From contig JAAYDU010000044.1 in assembly GCA_012729095.1 (NCBI GenBank), positions 1-54,272 of the forward strand: 54,272 nucleotides of DNA, given 5' to 3'. Each line of letters begins with the position of its first letter. Position 1 is the stretch's first letter. The stretch comes from Methanobacteriota archaeon. GTDB taxonomy: Archaea; Thermoplasmatota; Thermoplasmata; Methanomassiliicoccales; UBA472. The notes under the pieces are model-generated. The model saw nothing but the letters and a program-made list of their open reading frames with translations, ran no database searches and was not told where the DNA came from. This document shows, piece by piece, positions 33,934 to 42,407 of this stretch. Position numbers and translations under genes: made by a program.

Positions 33934-34581
33934 CTAAAGGGTCTCTTCCTCTTCCTTGCGGGAGAGGAACTCCGGCGGTATCTCGTGTGTCAGGAACACG
34001 GTCCTTCCTGCCTGGGATATCTCGTTCCCCGCCGCGATGGCCGCTGCGGCATCGATCTCCAGTATTATCGGCGATTCCACCCTGACCCGGCCGGCGTTGA
34101 GGGCGTCCTGGTACGTCCTGGAAAGATGCACCATCTTGCGGTCCGATGGTCTGAGCCCGGTCTCCAATATTATGTCCGCCTCCTCCGGCGTGGCCGGATA
34201 GTAGAGGTGGTCCGGAATGTTGTCGGTGGGCAGCTTGAGATCGAGCTCCAAAGAGTGACCGTAGGTGGCGCGCATCAGGTCGTTGCTGATCTGATACCTC
34301 CCCTTGGGGTCGGTCTCGATTATGGCCACAAGGTGATGGGGTCTGAGCCAGTGGTAGCGGCGGTTGCTGTCCCGCAGAGAATTGATGAAGCCCCTGATGC
34401 TGACGAACCCCTGCTCGTCCATGTCCAGGCCGAAACGCTCGGGGAAGTGCCTCAGTACTCCGGCCAGGGTACGTCCGAGCTGGTCCAGCTCCTGCTCGCT
34501 CATCAGGAACTTGCCTGGTTCTCCGCAGATGGGGCAGTTCTCCCCGCGAAAGTATCCGTGCTCGCCGCATTCCCTTAACAT
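33934..34581 (-). CDS. kptA: RNA 2'-phosphotransferase KptA/Tpt1
   Basis: A 215-residue enzyme that moves an internal RNA 2'-phosphate to NAD. An N-terminal zinc ribbon (CGEHGYFRGENCPICGEPGK) precedes the KptA domain, which has LSRTLAG-type and LRPHHLVAIIETDPKGRYQI blocks and the C-terminal HLSRTYQDALNAGRVR and LTHEIPPEFLS. The ribbon fusion is found in several archaeal versions. Start 34581 is set by a TATA element (34611-34618) at leaderless distance; a TTG at 34602 is less likely. Confidence 0.9.
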   Translation of the reverse strand: MLRECGEHGYFRGENCPICGEPGKFLMSEQELDQLGRTLAGVLRHFPERFGLDMDEQGFVSIRGFINSLRDSNRRYHWLRPHHLVAIIETDPKGRYQISNDLMRATYGHSLELDLKLPTDNIPDHLYYPATPEEADIILETGLRPSDRKMVHLSRTYQDALNAGRVRVESPIILEIDAAAAIAAGNEISQAGRTVFLTHEIPPEFLSRKEEEETL

Positions 34582-34610
34582 AACGAACCCTCGAAGATAC
34601 AAAGATGGAC

Positions 34611-35510
34611 TTAAACTTTAGGCCGACCCTGGGCCTCCAGGGACCTCTCCGCGGCCAGCACGGTGTTGCTCATGAGCATCACGATGGTCATGGGCCCCAC
34701 TCCCTTGGGGACCGGGGTTATCGCCGAGGCCTTCTCCTTAACGGCCTCGAAATCCACGTCGCCGACGAAACGGTAGCCCTTGGGGGCGGAGGGATCGTCG
34801 ATCCTGTTGGAACCGGCATCCACCACGACGGCGCCGTCCTTCACCATGTCCGCGGTTATGAACCCAGCCTTGCCCACCCCGCTGATCAGCACGTCGGCCT
34901 GCGCGGTCAATGCCTCGAGGCCCGATGTCCTTGAATGGCAAACGGTGACCGTGGCGTCCACGCCTTTCTGCATGAGAATGGCCGCCATGGGTTTGCCGAC
35001 TATGTTGCTGCGGCCCACCACGACCACGTGCTTGCCGGCGACATCGATCCCATACGTGGAGAGCATCACATGTATCCCATAGGGCGTGGCTGGCAAGAAA
35101 CCGCCATCCTCCCCTATGAGCATCTTACCCACGTTCGTGGGGTGGAAGCCGTCCACGTCCTTCTTCGGATCAATTGCGGCGATAACCTTTCCGACGTCGA
35201 TGTGCCTTGGCACCGGCAGTTGAACGAGTATGCCGTGCACCTGGGGGTCCCGGTTCAGATCGTCTATCAGGTTCAGAAGCGCGTCCTCGCTGAGGTCGGC
35301 CGGTTTCCGCACGGTCAATGAGTACATTCCCAGGTCCTGACACGCCTTTCCTTTCATGGTCACGTAGGACACCGAGGCGGGATCGTCCCCGACTATGATG
35401 ACCGCCAGTCCCGGGACGACTCCCTTCTCCTTCAGCGCGGAGATCCTGTCCACCAGGTCCTTCCTGATGCGGTCCGCGACCTCCTTGCCATGTAAAAGTC
35501 TCGCGCCCAT
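34611..35510 (-). CDS. folD: methylene-THF dehydrogenase/methenyl-THF cyclohydrolase
   Basis: A 299-residue bifunctional enzyme interconverting methylene-, methenyl- and formyl-tetrahydrofolate with NAD(P). The catalytic pair is Tyr49 and Lys53 in SYVTMKGK, and the family signatures DGFHPTNVGKM and VVVGRSNIVGKPMA are intact. It is divergent from formate-THF ligase across 98 bases, so the two catalyse consecutive steps of a folate methyl branch and probably share control. The substrate is folate rather than methanopterin by family; this is a bacterial-type route in an archaeon. Confidence 0.96.
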   Translation of the reverse strand: MGARLLHGKEVADRIRKDLVDRISALKEKGVVPGLAVIIVGDDPASVSYVTMKGKACQDLGMYSLTVRKPADLSEDALLNLIDDLNRDPQVHGILVQLPVPRHIDVGKVIAAIDPKKDVDGFHPTNVGKMLIGEDGGFLPATPYGIHVMLSTYGIDVAGKHVVVVGRSNIVGKPMAAILMQKGVDATVTVCHSRTSGLEALTAQADVLISGVGKAGFITADMVKDGAVVVDAGSNRIDDPSAPKGYRFVGDVDFEAVKEKASAITPVPKGVGPMTIVMLMSNTVLAAERSLEAQGRPKV

Positions 35511-35539
35511 TTGCCGATCGGGCCTCTTGATGCCTTATC

Positions 35540-35577
35540 CATATTAAAGAATTGCCGGGCGATAAACCATTTTAACC
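35540..35577. promoter_or_regulatory. divergent promoters of folD and fhs
   Basis: On the minus strand CTTTAATATGGA (35539-35550) is about 35 bases from the folD start. On the plus strand CATTTTAACC (35568-35577) is about 37 bases from the fhs start, which also has AAGGTAG just upstream. The boxes are about 25 bases apart. Confidence 0.5.
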
Positions 35578-35608
35578 TCGGTCTGGATATCGGTTCTCAA
35601 GGTAGCGC

Positions 35609-37282
35609 ATGAAGAGCAACATCGAGATTTCCCAGGAGGCCAAGGTGCTCCCCATCGGCCAGATAGCCGCCCAGCTGGGGATAGGGGAGGAGGAGATCGT
35701 TCCGTACGGCAGGCACATGGCCAAGGTGCCGCTGTCGGTGCTCAAGCGCTACGAGGACCGCCCCAATGGAAATCTGGTGCTGGTCACGGCCATCACCCCC
35801 ACCCCGGCCGGTGAAGGCAAGACGGTAACCACCATCGGCCTGGTGGAGGCTCTCGGTAAACAGGGCCACAAGGTCATGGGGGCGATACGCGAGCCGTCCC
35901 TCGGTCCCACCTTCGGTCTGAAGGGAGGGGCCACCGGGGGCGGCCTCGCTCAGGTCTATCCGATGTGGGACATCGACCTGCACTTCACCGGCGACATACA
36001 CGCCGTGGGCGCCGCCCACAATCTCCTGTCGACCATACTGGAGAACCACATCGCCAAAGGCAACAAGCTGAACGTCGACCCGACCCGGATCTTCCTGAAG
36101 AAAGCGATCGACATGAACTGCCGGGAGCTGCGCAACATTGTCGTCGGTTTGGGCGGGCGCAAGGAGGGCGGCATTCCGCACGAGAGCGGCTTCATCATCA
36201 CGGTGGCCTCGGAGATCAGCGCGATACTGGCTCTGACCACGTCCATGACCGACCTTAAGAAACGCCTAGGTAAGATACTGGTCGGGTACACCTACGACAA
36301 CCAGCCCGTGCACGCCCGTGACCTGGGGTGCGTGGGGGCCATGGCCACGCTGTTGAAGGATGCCATACACCCCAACCTGGTGCAGACGTTGGAAGGGCAG
36401 CCGTTCTTCATACACGGGTTCCCTTTCGCCAACATCGCCCACGGTAACAGCTCCATCATCGCCACCAGGTACGCGCTGAAGATGGCGGACATAGTGGTCA
36501 CCGAGGCCGGTTTCGGTGCTGATCTGGGCGCGGAGAAGTTCTTCGATATCGTTTGCCGCAGCGACGGCTTCCGCCCGAACTGCGCGGTGCTGGTCTGTTC
36601 CATAAAAGCTCTCAAGATGCACGGGGGATGCTCCCTGAAGGCGGTCGGTTGCGAGGACCCCGAGGCGTTGAGAAAAGGATTCTCCAACCTGGACAAGCAC
36701 ATCGAGAACATACGGCACTTCGGCGTTCCGATCGTTGTCGCCATCAACCACTTCCCGGCCGATACGGAGGAGGAGGTGCGCATTGTCAGGGAGCATTGCG
36801 GTCAGATGGGCGTGCGATGCGCCCTGTCCGAGGTCTTCGAAAAAGGCGGGGCTGGTGGACAGGAGCTGGCCGATCAAGTCACTGAAGCGATCGAGAAGGA
36901 TGCCTGCGACTTCCGATACCTCTACGAGCTCGACGTTCCCTTGAAGGAGAAGATCAGGACCATTGCCACCGAGATGTACGGGGCTCAGGTGGTGGAGTAC
37001 GAGACGGCCGCCAAGAGGCACCTGCGAGTGATAGAGGAAGCCGGTATAGGCAACTTCATGGTGTGCATGGCCAAGACCCAGCTGTCCCTTACCGACAGGC
37101 CGGAAATGAAAGGCGCGCCCACGGGCTGGGAGCTTACGGTCAGGGAGATATTCGTATCGTCCGGGGCCGGTTTCGTCGTTCCCATATGCGGGCGCATCAT
37201 GCTCATCCCCGGACTTCCGTCGCAACCTTCCGCCCTTGGCATCGATATAGACGAGGACGGAAAGATCACCGGTCTGTACTGA
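35609..37282 (+). CDS. fhs: formate--tetrahydrofolate ligase
   Basis: A 557-residue enzyme that makes 10-formyl-THF from formate, ATP and THF, the first folate step of the bacterial Wood-Ljungdahl methyl branch. The P-loop-like TPTPAGEGKT is at 63-72, with EPSLGPTFGLKGGATGGG and TEAGFGADLGAEKFFDIVCR further on, all highly conserved. Full length. With FolD, MetF and PurH in the same window it can also supply formyl groups for purines. The 3' end overlaps the converging DUF3786-like gene by 17 bases. Confidence 0.97.
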   Translation: MKSNIEISQEAKVLPIGQIAAQLGIGEEEIVPYGRHMAKVPLSVLKRYEDRPNGNLVLVTAITPTPAGEGKTVTTIGLVEALGKQGHKVMGAIREPSLGPTFGLKGGATGGGLAQVYPMWDIDLHFTGDIHAVGAAHNLLSTILENHIAKGNKLNVDPTRIFLKKAIDMNCRELRNIVVGLGGRKEGGIPHESGFIITVASEISAILALTTSMTDLKKRLGKILVGYTYDNQPVHARDLGCVGAMATLLKDAIHPNLVQTLEGQPFFIHGFPFANIAHGNSSIIATRYALKMADIVVTEAGFGADLGAEKFFDIVCRSDGFRPNCAVLVCSIKALKMHGGCSLKAVGCEDPEALRKGFSNLDKHIENIRHFGVPIVVAINHFPADTEEEVRIVREHCGQMGVRCALSEVFEKGGAGGQELADQVTEAIEKDACDFRYLYELDVPLKEKIRTIATEMYGAQVVEYETAAKRHLRVIEEAGIGNFMVCMAKTQLSLTDRPEMKGAPTGWELTVREIFVSSGAGFVVPICGRIMLIPGLPSQPSALGIDIDEDGKITGLY

Positions 37283-37865
37283 GAAGCGCCTGTGCGATGC
37301 TGATGCCCAGCTCGGCCAGGTCCTCGGCCGGTAGGGTCCGTGCTCCTCCGGAATCAAAGAGCGTCGCGGCCCTTCCGGGCACCTCGCCATCGCCCCGCCA
37401 GGCCGCCACGGCTATCTTCAGGCGCGGGAACGCTTGGAGGTTGACCGCGGCTTCGCCCAATTCCATCGCCGTTCCACCGAGCGGGGTTGCATCGATCAGC
37501 AGGTCCCCTGGAGACCTTCCGTAACGCTCCGCCAGCGGCGTCAGCGCTCTTTGCCTGAACGCCTCGGCGAAGGGGCGTCCGGAGGGAAGCATGTCGAAGG
37601 ATGTCCACTCGTCGTCCCTTCTCCAGGTCACGCATCCTTTCAAATGGTGCAGCGTCACCAGCCCCCATCCCCCGCCCAAGATATCCGGGGCGGTCACACA
37701 TCGATCGGCCAGATCAACGACGGTCTCCTGTCCCACGATCTGCAGGACCAGCTCCCTGCCCCGCAGCTCCCCTCCCGAGGCCAAGGCAAGATCCTTGTCC
37801 GGAATTCCCGTCAAGGCGTCCCAGGCAAGCATGATGGCGTGGCGGTAGGCCGGATTACAGGGCAT
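37266..37865 (-). CDS. DUF3786-like protein
   Basis: A 199-residue protein resembling the DUF3786 family. It has an N-terminal PAYRHAIMLAWDALTG, a central LVTLHHLKGCVTWRRDDEWT with a FDMLPSGRPF block, then LGGTAMELGEA, and a C-terminal LKIAVAAWRGDGEVPGRA with LFDSGG and EDLAELG. DUF3786 genes often lie near corrinoid or acetyl-CoA pathway genes, but no activity is known. Here it sits between fhs and the HdrA-MetF operon. Start 37865 overlaps the end of the upstream deacetylase by 11 bases, with GAGAGG before it. Confidence 0.72.
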   Translation of the reverse strand: MPCNPAYRHAIMLAWDALTGIPDKDLALASGGELRGRELVLQIVGQETVVDLADRCVTAPDILGGGWGLVTLHHLKGCVTWRRDDEWTSFDMLPSGRPFAEAFRQRALTPLAERYGRSPGDLLIDATPLGGTAMELGEAAVNLQAFPRLKIAVAAWRGDGEVPGRAATLFDSGGARTLPAEDLAELGISIAQALLSTDR

Positions 37866-38679
37866 CCTCTCTCCGCAGGTGTTCGGCGATGCTGACCAGC
37901 TCGCATCCTGAGCTTTCGACATGCTCCAGCAGCGTTCTCAGGTCGTTCATCTCTTTGTTCACATCCTCTATCGTCCGGATCCCTGAGCAGTAGCTCTCCA
38001 CCGGATGCCAGGAATGCGTGGCGATAACCAGCAGCCCCTCCTGGAAACCATCCACCAGGTCCAGGTAGTCGGTGATACGTCTCTTTCCCTCATGGTACGG
38101 CCAAAGATAGGAGACGATCCTCTTCCCCCGGCCGTCCCGGGACCAGCACACCGGTATCTCCGGCAACCCGTTCTTGTTGCGGTAAGGGCGGACCTTGCCG
38201 TCCACCAGCTCGACGGTGTCCGAGGAATCGTACAGGAATTCCCTGGCATGAAGCTCTTCCAGCAAGATGTCGGTCACCCTCTGGTAGGGAGCTCTGAACC
38301 CCCTTTCGCCCTTTCCGAACGCACGGTCCAGAGCAGCCGTTCCCTTGTCCAGCACGGTCTTTGTGCTTCCCAGGTCCAAGGGCAGCCCGGTCTCCTTTCC
38401 GGTGAAGTCCTCGTGGTCGTAGCCGTGCAGCGCGACCTCTTGATGGCGCATAATGTCCTTGAGGTCCATCCTATCCAGGAGAACCTCCGCCGTCCGTCCT
38501 TCCCAGAAGAACGTTCCCCTGATGCCGATCTCTTCCATAAGGCCGGCCATCAGCTCCAGGCCTCGGGCGGACGAATCGAAGCGGGGATACTTTCCCCCGT
38601 TGGAGATGGAGCATATCTCTCCTTTACAGGCCAGGTTGACGTCCCGGTCCACGTCCACGGTGAAGGCCACGGCGCGCAC
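37855..38679 (-). CDS. polysaccharide deacetylase family (NodB-like) protein
   Basis: A 274-residue protein with the NodB motifs: FTVDVDRD at the N-terminus (catalytic aspartate), HGYDHEDF (metal histidines), and RGFRAPYQR. A late histidine is seen in IATHSWHP. There is no signal peptide, so it would act in the cytoplasm, on an N-acetyl sugar or other amide. The start is GTG at 38679 with a TTAAG box 26 bases upstream (38703-38709). It is coupled to the DUF3786-like gene. Confidence 0.85.
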   Translation of the reverse strand: MRAVAFTVDVDRDVNLACKGEICSISNGGKYPRFDSSARGLELMAGLMEEIGIRGTFFWEGRTAEVLLDRMDLKDIMRHQEVALHGYDHEDFTGKETGLPLDLGSTKTVLDKGTAALDRAFGKGERGFRAPYQRVTDILLEELHAREFLYDSSDTVELVDGKVRPYRNKNGLPEIPVCWSRDGRGKRIVSYLWPYHEGKRRITDYLDLVDGFQEGLLVIATHSWHPVESYCSGIRTIEDVNKEMNDLRTLLEHVESSGCELVSIAEHLRREDAL

Positions 38680-38731
38680 GCGGGTATATCCCGCGGCCAG
38701 GACTTAAGCGGTGCGGTCCCCCGCAAAAAGT

Positions 38732-38766
38732 TTTTAATATCTGGCTATTGGTGGCAAACGTATAAT
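38732..38766 (+). promoter_or_regulatory. two TATA elements before the HdrA-MetF operon
   Basis: TTTTAATAT (38732-38740) and CGTATAAT (38759-38766) both precede the first gene at 38824, giving leaders of about 60 or 35 bases. The short-lived frame starting at ATG 38765 ends after 26 codons and overlaps the operon start; I do not treat it as a gene. Confidence 0.45.
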
Positions 38767-38823
38767 GGAAGCCTTTCCCGGACCGCTTGGACCAGCCTAT
38801 TCGTCAGGTGTTCCCTCCTTAAC

Positions 38824-40026
38824 ATGGCAGGGGGTAAGGACATAGCAAAGGTGGTCGTGGTCGGAGGTGGCCCGGCCGGTCTGGCCTGCGCGGCCGAACT
38901 GGCCGTCCGGGGGGTCAGCGTCGCCCTGCTGGAAAAGAGGGGGAGCTTGGGCGGCCGGGTGCAGGACCTTTCGTGCAAGGGCAAGGTCCGCTGCCGGCAA
39001 TGCGACGTGTGCCGGGTCCATCGCCTGCGCTCGCAAGTTCTAGCGTCAGAGCTCATCACCGTGCATACCCGCGTGGAACTGGAGCAGGTGGAACGCAACA
39101 ACGGCCGCTACCGCTTCGATCTCGTTCGTCCGAACGACGCCATCAACGCCGGCCTGTGCTCCCGATGCGGCAAGTGCGTGGAAGCGTGCCCCACCGGGGC
39201 CATGACCAAGGCCGCCGGAAAGATAGTACTGGACCGGAACTCGTGCCGCTCTATCCAAGGTTTGGAGTGCGAGAGGTGCGTCAGTGTATGCCCGGTCGGC
39301 GCCATCGACCTGTTCGGCGAGGAGCATCTCAGCGTAAACGGGAACGCCGTGGTCGTGGCCACCGGGTCTCTGGAGTTTCCGGCGTCCGAGGAAAAGCGCC
39401 TGGGCTTCGGAGAGGTATCTGGCGTCATGACCTCCATGGACCTGGAGTCTTTCCTGGAAGGAAAAATGGATGCGGACCTCGAGAACGGGAAGAAGGCGGC
39501 GTTCATCCTGTGCGTCGGATCGCGCTCATCGAGTGTGGGAACGCCCAAGTGTTCCTCGGTCTGCTGTAAGTACTCTCTCAGGCAGGCGCTCACCCTCAAG
39601 GAAATGTTCCCCAAGCTATCGATCACAATGTTCATAATGGATTGGCGCGGGTTGAGCGATGATGACGGGCTGCTCAGGGAGCTGGCGACCACCGATATTC
39701 AGGTTGTCCGCTCACGTCCCGCCGAGATATTCAGCGAAGGGGGGCGCCCGGCGGTCCGCTACGAATCCGGGAACGATGTCGAGTGCCAATGTTACGATAC
39801 TGTGGTTCTCTCGGTCGGGCTGATGCCCGATCTGGACGATGACACGCTATCGCAAATGGCCATTCCCCGGGACCCCTGGGGGGATCTGAAGGACGAAAAC
39901 TGTGCGGACCGGGGTGTATTCCTGGCCGGCAGCTGCCGCGGTCCCAGGGACATCGGCCATTGCGTTGCCGATGGGATCGTGGCCGCTCATCATGCCATGA
40001 AGCATCTGGGGGTAGACCATGGGTGA
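38824..40026 (+). CDS. HdrA-like flavin and iron-sulfur protein (FAD part)
   Basis: A 400-residue protein equivalent to the central part of heterodisulfide reductase subunit A. The FAD fold VVVGGGPAGLACAAELA is at 10-26. A cysteine group (Cys51, 57, 60, 63) follows, then an inserted double ferredoxin (Cys112, 115, 118, 122; Cys141, 149, 152, 156), and the HdrA-specific block CSSVCCKYSLRQAL at 243-256. The C-terminal FAD segment RGVFLAGSCRGPRDIGH is present. The usual HdrA N-terminal domain and C-terminal ferredoxin are missing here and appear to be in the next gene. Likely role: flavin-based bifurcation or confurcation with MetF (inference). Confidence 0.88.
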   Translation: MAGGKDIAKVVVVGGGPAGLACAAELAVRGVSVALLEKRGSLGGRVQDLSCKGKVRCRQCDVCRVHRLRSQVLASELITVHTRVELEQVERNNGRYRFDLVRPNDAINAGLCSRCGKCVEACPTGAMTKAAGKIVLDRNSCRSIQGLECERCVSVCPVGAIDLFGEEHLSVNGNAVVVATGSLEFPASEEKRLGFGEVSGVMTSMDLESFLEGKMDADLENGKKAAFILCVGSRSSSVGTPKCSSVCCKYSLRQALTLKEMFPKLSITMFIMDWRGLSDDDGLLRELATTDIQVVRSRPAEIFSEGGRPAVRYESGNDVECQCYDTVVLSVGLMPDLDDDTLSQMAIPRDPWGDLKDENCADRGVFLAGSCRGPRDIGHCVADGIVAAHHAMKHLGVDHG

Positions 40027-41344
40027 GCCGATGAAGGCGGCGGTGTTCATATGCCGGGCGCACGGGGCCAACCTTGTCGCGTACCGGGGCCTCCTGAAGC
40101 ATCCCCGGGTCGGGCACTCGGAGATGCTCCCCAGTTGCTGCTCCGAAGAGGGTAGGAACCACGTTCAGCTACATCTTCTTGGACGAACGACACAAGCGCT
40201 GCTGGTGCTGGGCTGCTCCGCTTTCGAGTTGAAACGATATCAGGACATAGCCGTCCTGGCCGGGATACCCCCGACCAGGGTGGCCGTCGTGCCGTTCCAG
40301 CTCAGGACCTCCCATGCCGCCGAGCTCGCCCTGGCCAGGGTGCTTGACGACCGCGAGGCGAGGTTTCCCGCGGAGGCCCACAGCGACGGGCTGTGCCTGA
40401 TCGGAGAGGGGGTTTCCGCGGACGCCGCGTTCGAACAGGCGGTGGCCGAAGGCCTGAACGTCGTTCGCATCGCTCCGGGCGATGTGGACTGGAACGAGGC
40501 GCGGCTCACTGGGGGAAGGGGCCATTTCATCCTGGAGGCCGGAGAGGTGATGCACCATTTCGGACTCGCGCTCATTTCGTTCGACCTGAGCGTTGAGGTG
40601 GATAGGTCATGCTTCGGGGAAGGCGACACCGTGGTGGTCTTGGCCGGGGGCGAGGAATGCCTTCGTTCGTTCGTTTCAGAACTGGATGGCGCCCTGTCCA
40701 AAAGCGGCAAGGTCTACGCCGTTGTCCAGGAGACCCCGTTCTCCGGTGACGGCGAGATACTGTACCAGGACCTCCAGCTGCGAGGCGTAACGTTCCTAAG
40801 GGCGCCCGATATCAAGGTGTTTGACGGTTCGATGACGGTCATCGATGAGCACCTGGGATGTCCGTTGACGATCAAGGTCAGGGACCTTGTCACCGTGCGG
40901 TCCTCCAGACCTGGGGCGGTGGATGAGGTGCTGAAGGCCTTTGGAATGCCGCCATCACGCAGGCCGATCGGCCTCGTACCAGGCGACAGCGGCATGCCCG
41001 GCGTGTTCATGTGCGGTTCGGCGCTCTCCGCTCGCCATGAGGACGACCCGGCCGAGCTGTCCAGGGCAACCGTCACATCCCTCGTTGGAACTATCGGTTC
41101 TCCGCTTCCTAGGATACCATTGGCCGCGATCGACACGGAGAGGTGCTCGAATTGCCTGACCTGCCTGCGGCTCTGCCCGTACGGAGCTCCCTATTTCAGC
41201 GAGGGGAGGATGCACATTTCGGCCGAGAGATGCCAGGGATGCGGCATGTGCTTGGCGGCATGTCCCAGCATGGCCATTTCGATGCCGCCCTCGGACCTCC
41301 GGGCGGAAGCCGGGGCGATTAAAATGGGAGGGGGTCTGAAATGA
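40019..41344 (+). CDS. second HdrA-like subunit: N-terminal domain, degenerate FAD region, ferredoxin
   Basis: A 441-residue protein. Residues 5-120 (AAVFICRAHGANL, then LLVLGCSAFELKRYQ) look like the HdrA N-terminal domain. The middle (about 200-350, with GDGEILYQDLQLRGVTFLRA and GMPGVFMCGSA) looks like the second half of HdrA but lacks a clear FAD glycine motif. The C-terminus has two 4Fe-4S motifs (Cys376, 379, 382, 386; Cys405, 408, 411, 415). It appears to supply the parts missing from the preceding protein, so together they would form one split, partly duplicated HdrA. It overlaps its neighbour by eight bases. Confidence 0.8.
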   Translation: MGEPMKAAVFICRAHGANLVAYRGLLKHPRVGHSEMLPSCCSEEGRNHVQLHLLGRTTQALLVLGCSAFELKRYQDIAVLAGIPPTRVAVVPFQLRTSHAAELALARVLDDREARFPAEAHSDGLCLIGEGVSADAAFEQAVAEGLNVVRIAPGDVDWNEARLTGGRGHFILEAGEVMHHFGLALISFDLSVEVDRSCFGEGDTVVVLAGGEECLRSFVSELDGALSKSGKVYAVVQETPFSGDGEILYQDLQLRGVTFLRAPDIKVFDGSMTVIDEHLGCPLTIKVRDLVTVRSSRPGAVDEVLKAFGMPPSRRPIGLVPGDSGMPGVFMCGSALSARHEDDPAELSRATVTSLVGTIGSPLPRIPLAAIDTERCSNCLTCLRLCPYGAPYFSEGRMHISAERCQGCGMCLAACPSMAISMPPSDLRAEAGAIKMGGGLK

Positions 41345-41718
41345 TAGTATGCTACTGCTGTTCCCGATCAGGGGTGCCGGCCGCGCTGTCTGCCCTGGAG
41401 GAGGGCGGTCTGGACGACGTGATCGTCCGGGAGGTGCCTTGCGCCGGTTCCGTAGAACGATGGGAAGTGCTGCGCAGCTTCCGACAGGGCGCGGAGGGGG
41501 TGCTCATAGTCGGCTGCCTGCTGGAGAACTGCGCCCATCACTACGGGAGCGAGGTCGCCGCGCGTCGGGCTGTCCTGCTGGAAAGGACCGTGCAGGACGC
41601 AGGGCTGTCCAAAGGCAGGGTGGCCATGGTCCATCTGGCCGAGCATCAGCCACTTCGTTTCCGAAGGGCGGTTGAGGAGATGAGAGCGGTGATCGGTACA
41701 GCAGGGGGTCAAGCATGA
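41341..41718 (+). CDS. mvhD: MvhD/FlpD-like 2Fe-2S electron-transfer subunit
   Basis: A 125-residue protein with the MvhD cysteine pattern: CYCC at 4-7, Cys34 in VPCAGSV, and Cys59 and Cys64 in GVLIVGCLLENCAHHYG. In methanogens MvhD passes electrons between a hydrogenase or formate dehydrogenase and HdrA. Here it is bound by ATGA overlaps to the HdrA-like gene before and metV after, so it probably connects the HdrA-like pair to MetVF. No hydrogenase subunit is nearby. Confidence 0.88.
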   Translation: MIVCYCCSRSGVPAALSALEEGGLDDVIVREVPCAGSVERWEVLRSFRQGAEGVLIVGCLLENCAHHYGSEVAARRAVLLERTVQDAGLSKGRVAMVHLAEHQPLRFRRAVEEMRAVIGTAGGQA

Positions 41719-42407
41719 TAATCGCCGAGAAAAAACCTCTCCCCGAGGTATTGGGGATGCTCGAAGGATCCAGCGAGGTGCTCGTGCTTGGCTGCAGGTC
41801 ATGCACCGCGATCTGCCTGGTCGGAGGAGAAAGGGAGGCCATGGAGACCTGCGAGGCTCTGGCGTTGCATTCCGAGATCAAGGACAAGGGATGGAAGGTC
41901 AGATCGCTGACCGTGGAGCGGGCGTGCGAAAGGGAGTTCCTGACGCCGCTCAACGGCTTCAAGGGAACCGTGGTCAGCATGGCCTGCGGGGTGGGCGCCC
42001 AGGTCGTCCAGGAACACTGTCCCGATGCCAGGGTGGTGCCCGGGGTGAACACCTCCAACATGGGGGCGCCGGAGGGCACGGGGACGTTCGTGGAGAGATG
42101 CGCCGGCTGCGGCGATTGCATTCTCCATCTTACAGCAGGGATATGCCCGATCGCCCGCTGCGCCAAATCCCTGCTGAACGGACCCTGCGGGGGAAGTCAG
42201 AACGGACGCTGCGAGGTGTCGCCGGACACTCCCTGTGCTTGGGACCAGATAGTGAAGGCACTGGAAAGGCAGGGGCGGCTCGATCTGCTGGATGCGAACA
42301 TACCGCCCAGGGACTGGAGGCCCAGCAGGAACGGGGGGCCGAGGCGCATAGTGAACGCCGAGGCTTCCCCGGGTGATGCCCAGCGGAGATGGAGGGAAGG
42401 TGAATGA
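41715..42407 (+). CDS. metV: MetV, methylenetetrahydrofolate reductase partner
   Basis: A 230-residue cysteine-rich protein of the MetV type found with MetF in acetogens. GCRSCTAIC (27-34) begins the protein and a C-terminal zinc-binding cluster contains CAGCGDC (129-135), CPIARC, and LNGPCGG with GRCE. MetV is needed for the MetF reaction in organisms that lack the large MetF. It overlaps both mvhD and metF by four bases, and the three are surely translated together. Confidence 0.9.
   Translation: MIIAEKKPLPEVLGMLEGSSEVLVLGCRSCTAICLVGGEREAMETCEALALHSEIKDKGWKVRSLTVERACEREFLTPLNGFKGTVVSMACGVGAQVVQEHCPDARVVPGVNTSNMGAPEGTGTFVERCAGCGDCILHLTAGICPIARCAKSLLNGPCGGSQNGRCEVSPDTPCAWDQIVKALERQGRLDLLDANIPPRDWRPSRNGGPRRIVNAEASPGDAQRRWREGE

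Noticed and set aside
38005-38823. A long open frame in phase upstream of the HdrA-like gene, extending it by 273 codons.
   Set aside because: It is antisense to the deacetylase gene and crosses the promoter region; the HdrA fold starts just after ATG 38824.
41715-42407. Reading the MetV gene as a stand-alone CODH/ACS corrinoid subunit.
   Set aside because: Length and cysteine pattern fit MetV, and it is translationally coupled to metF.
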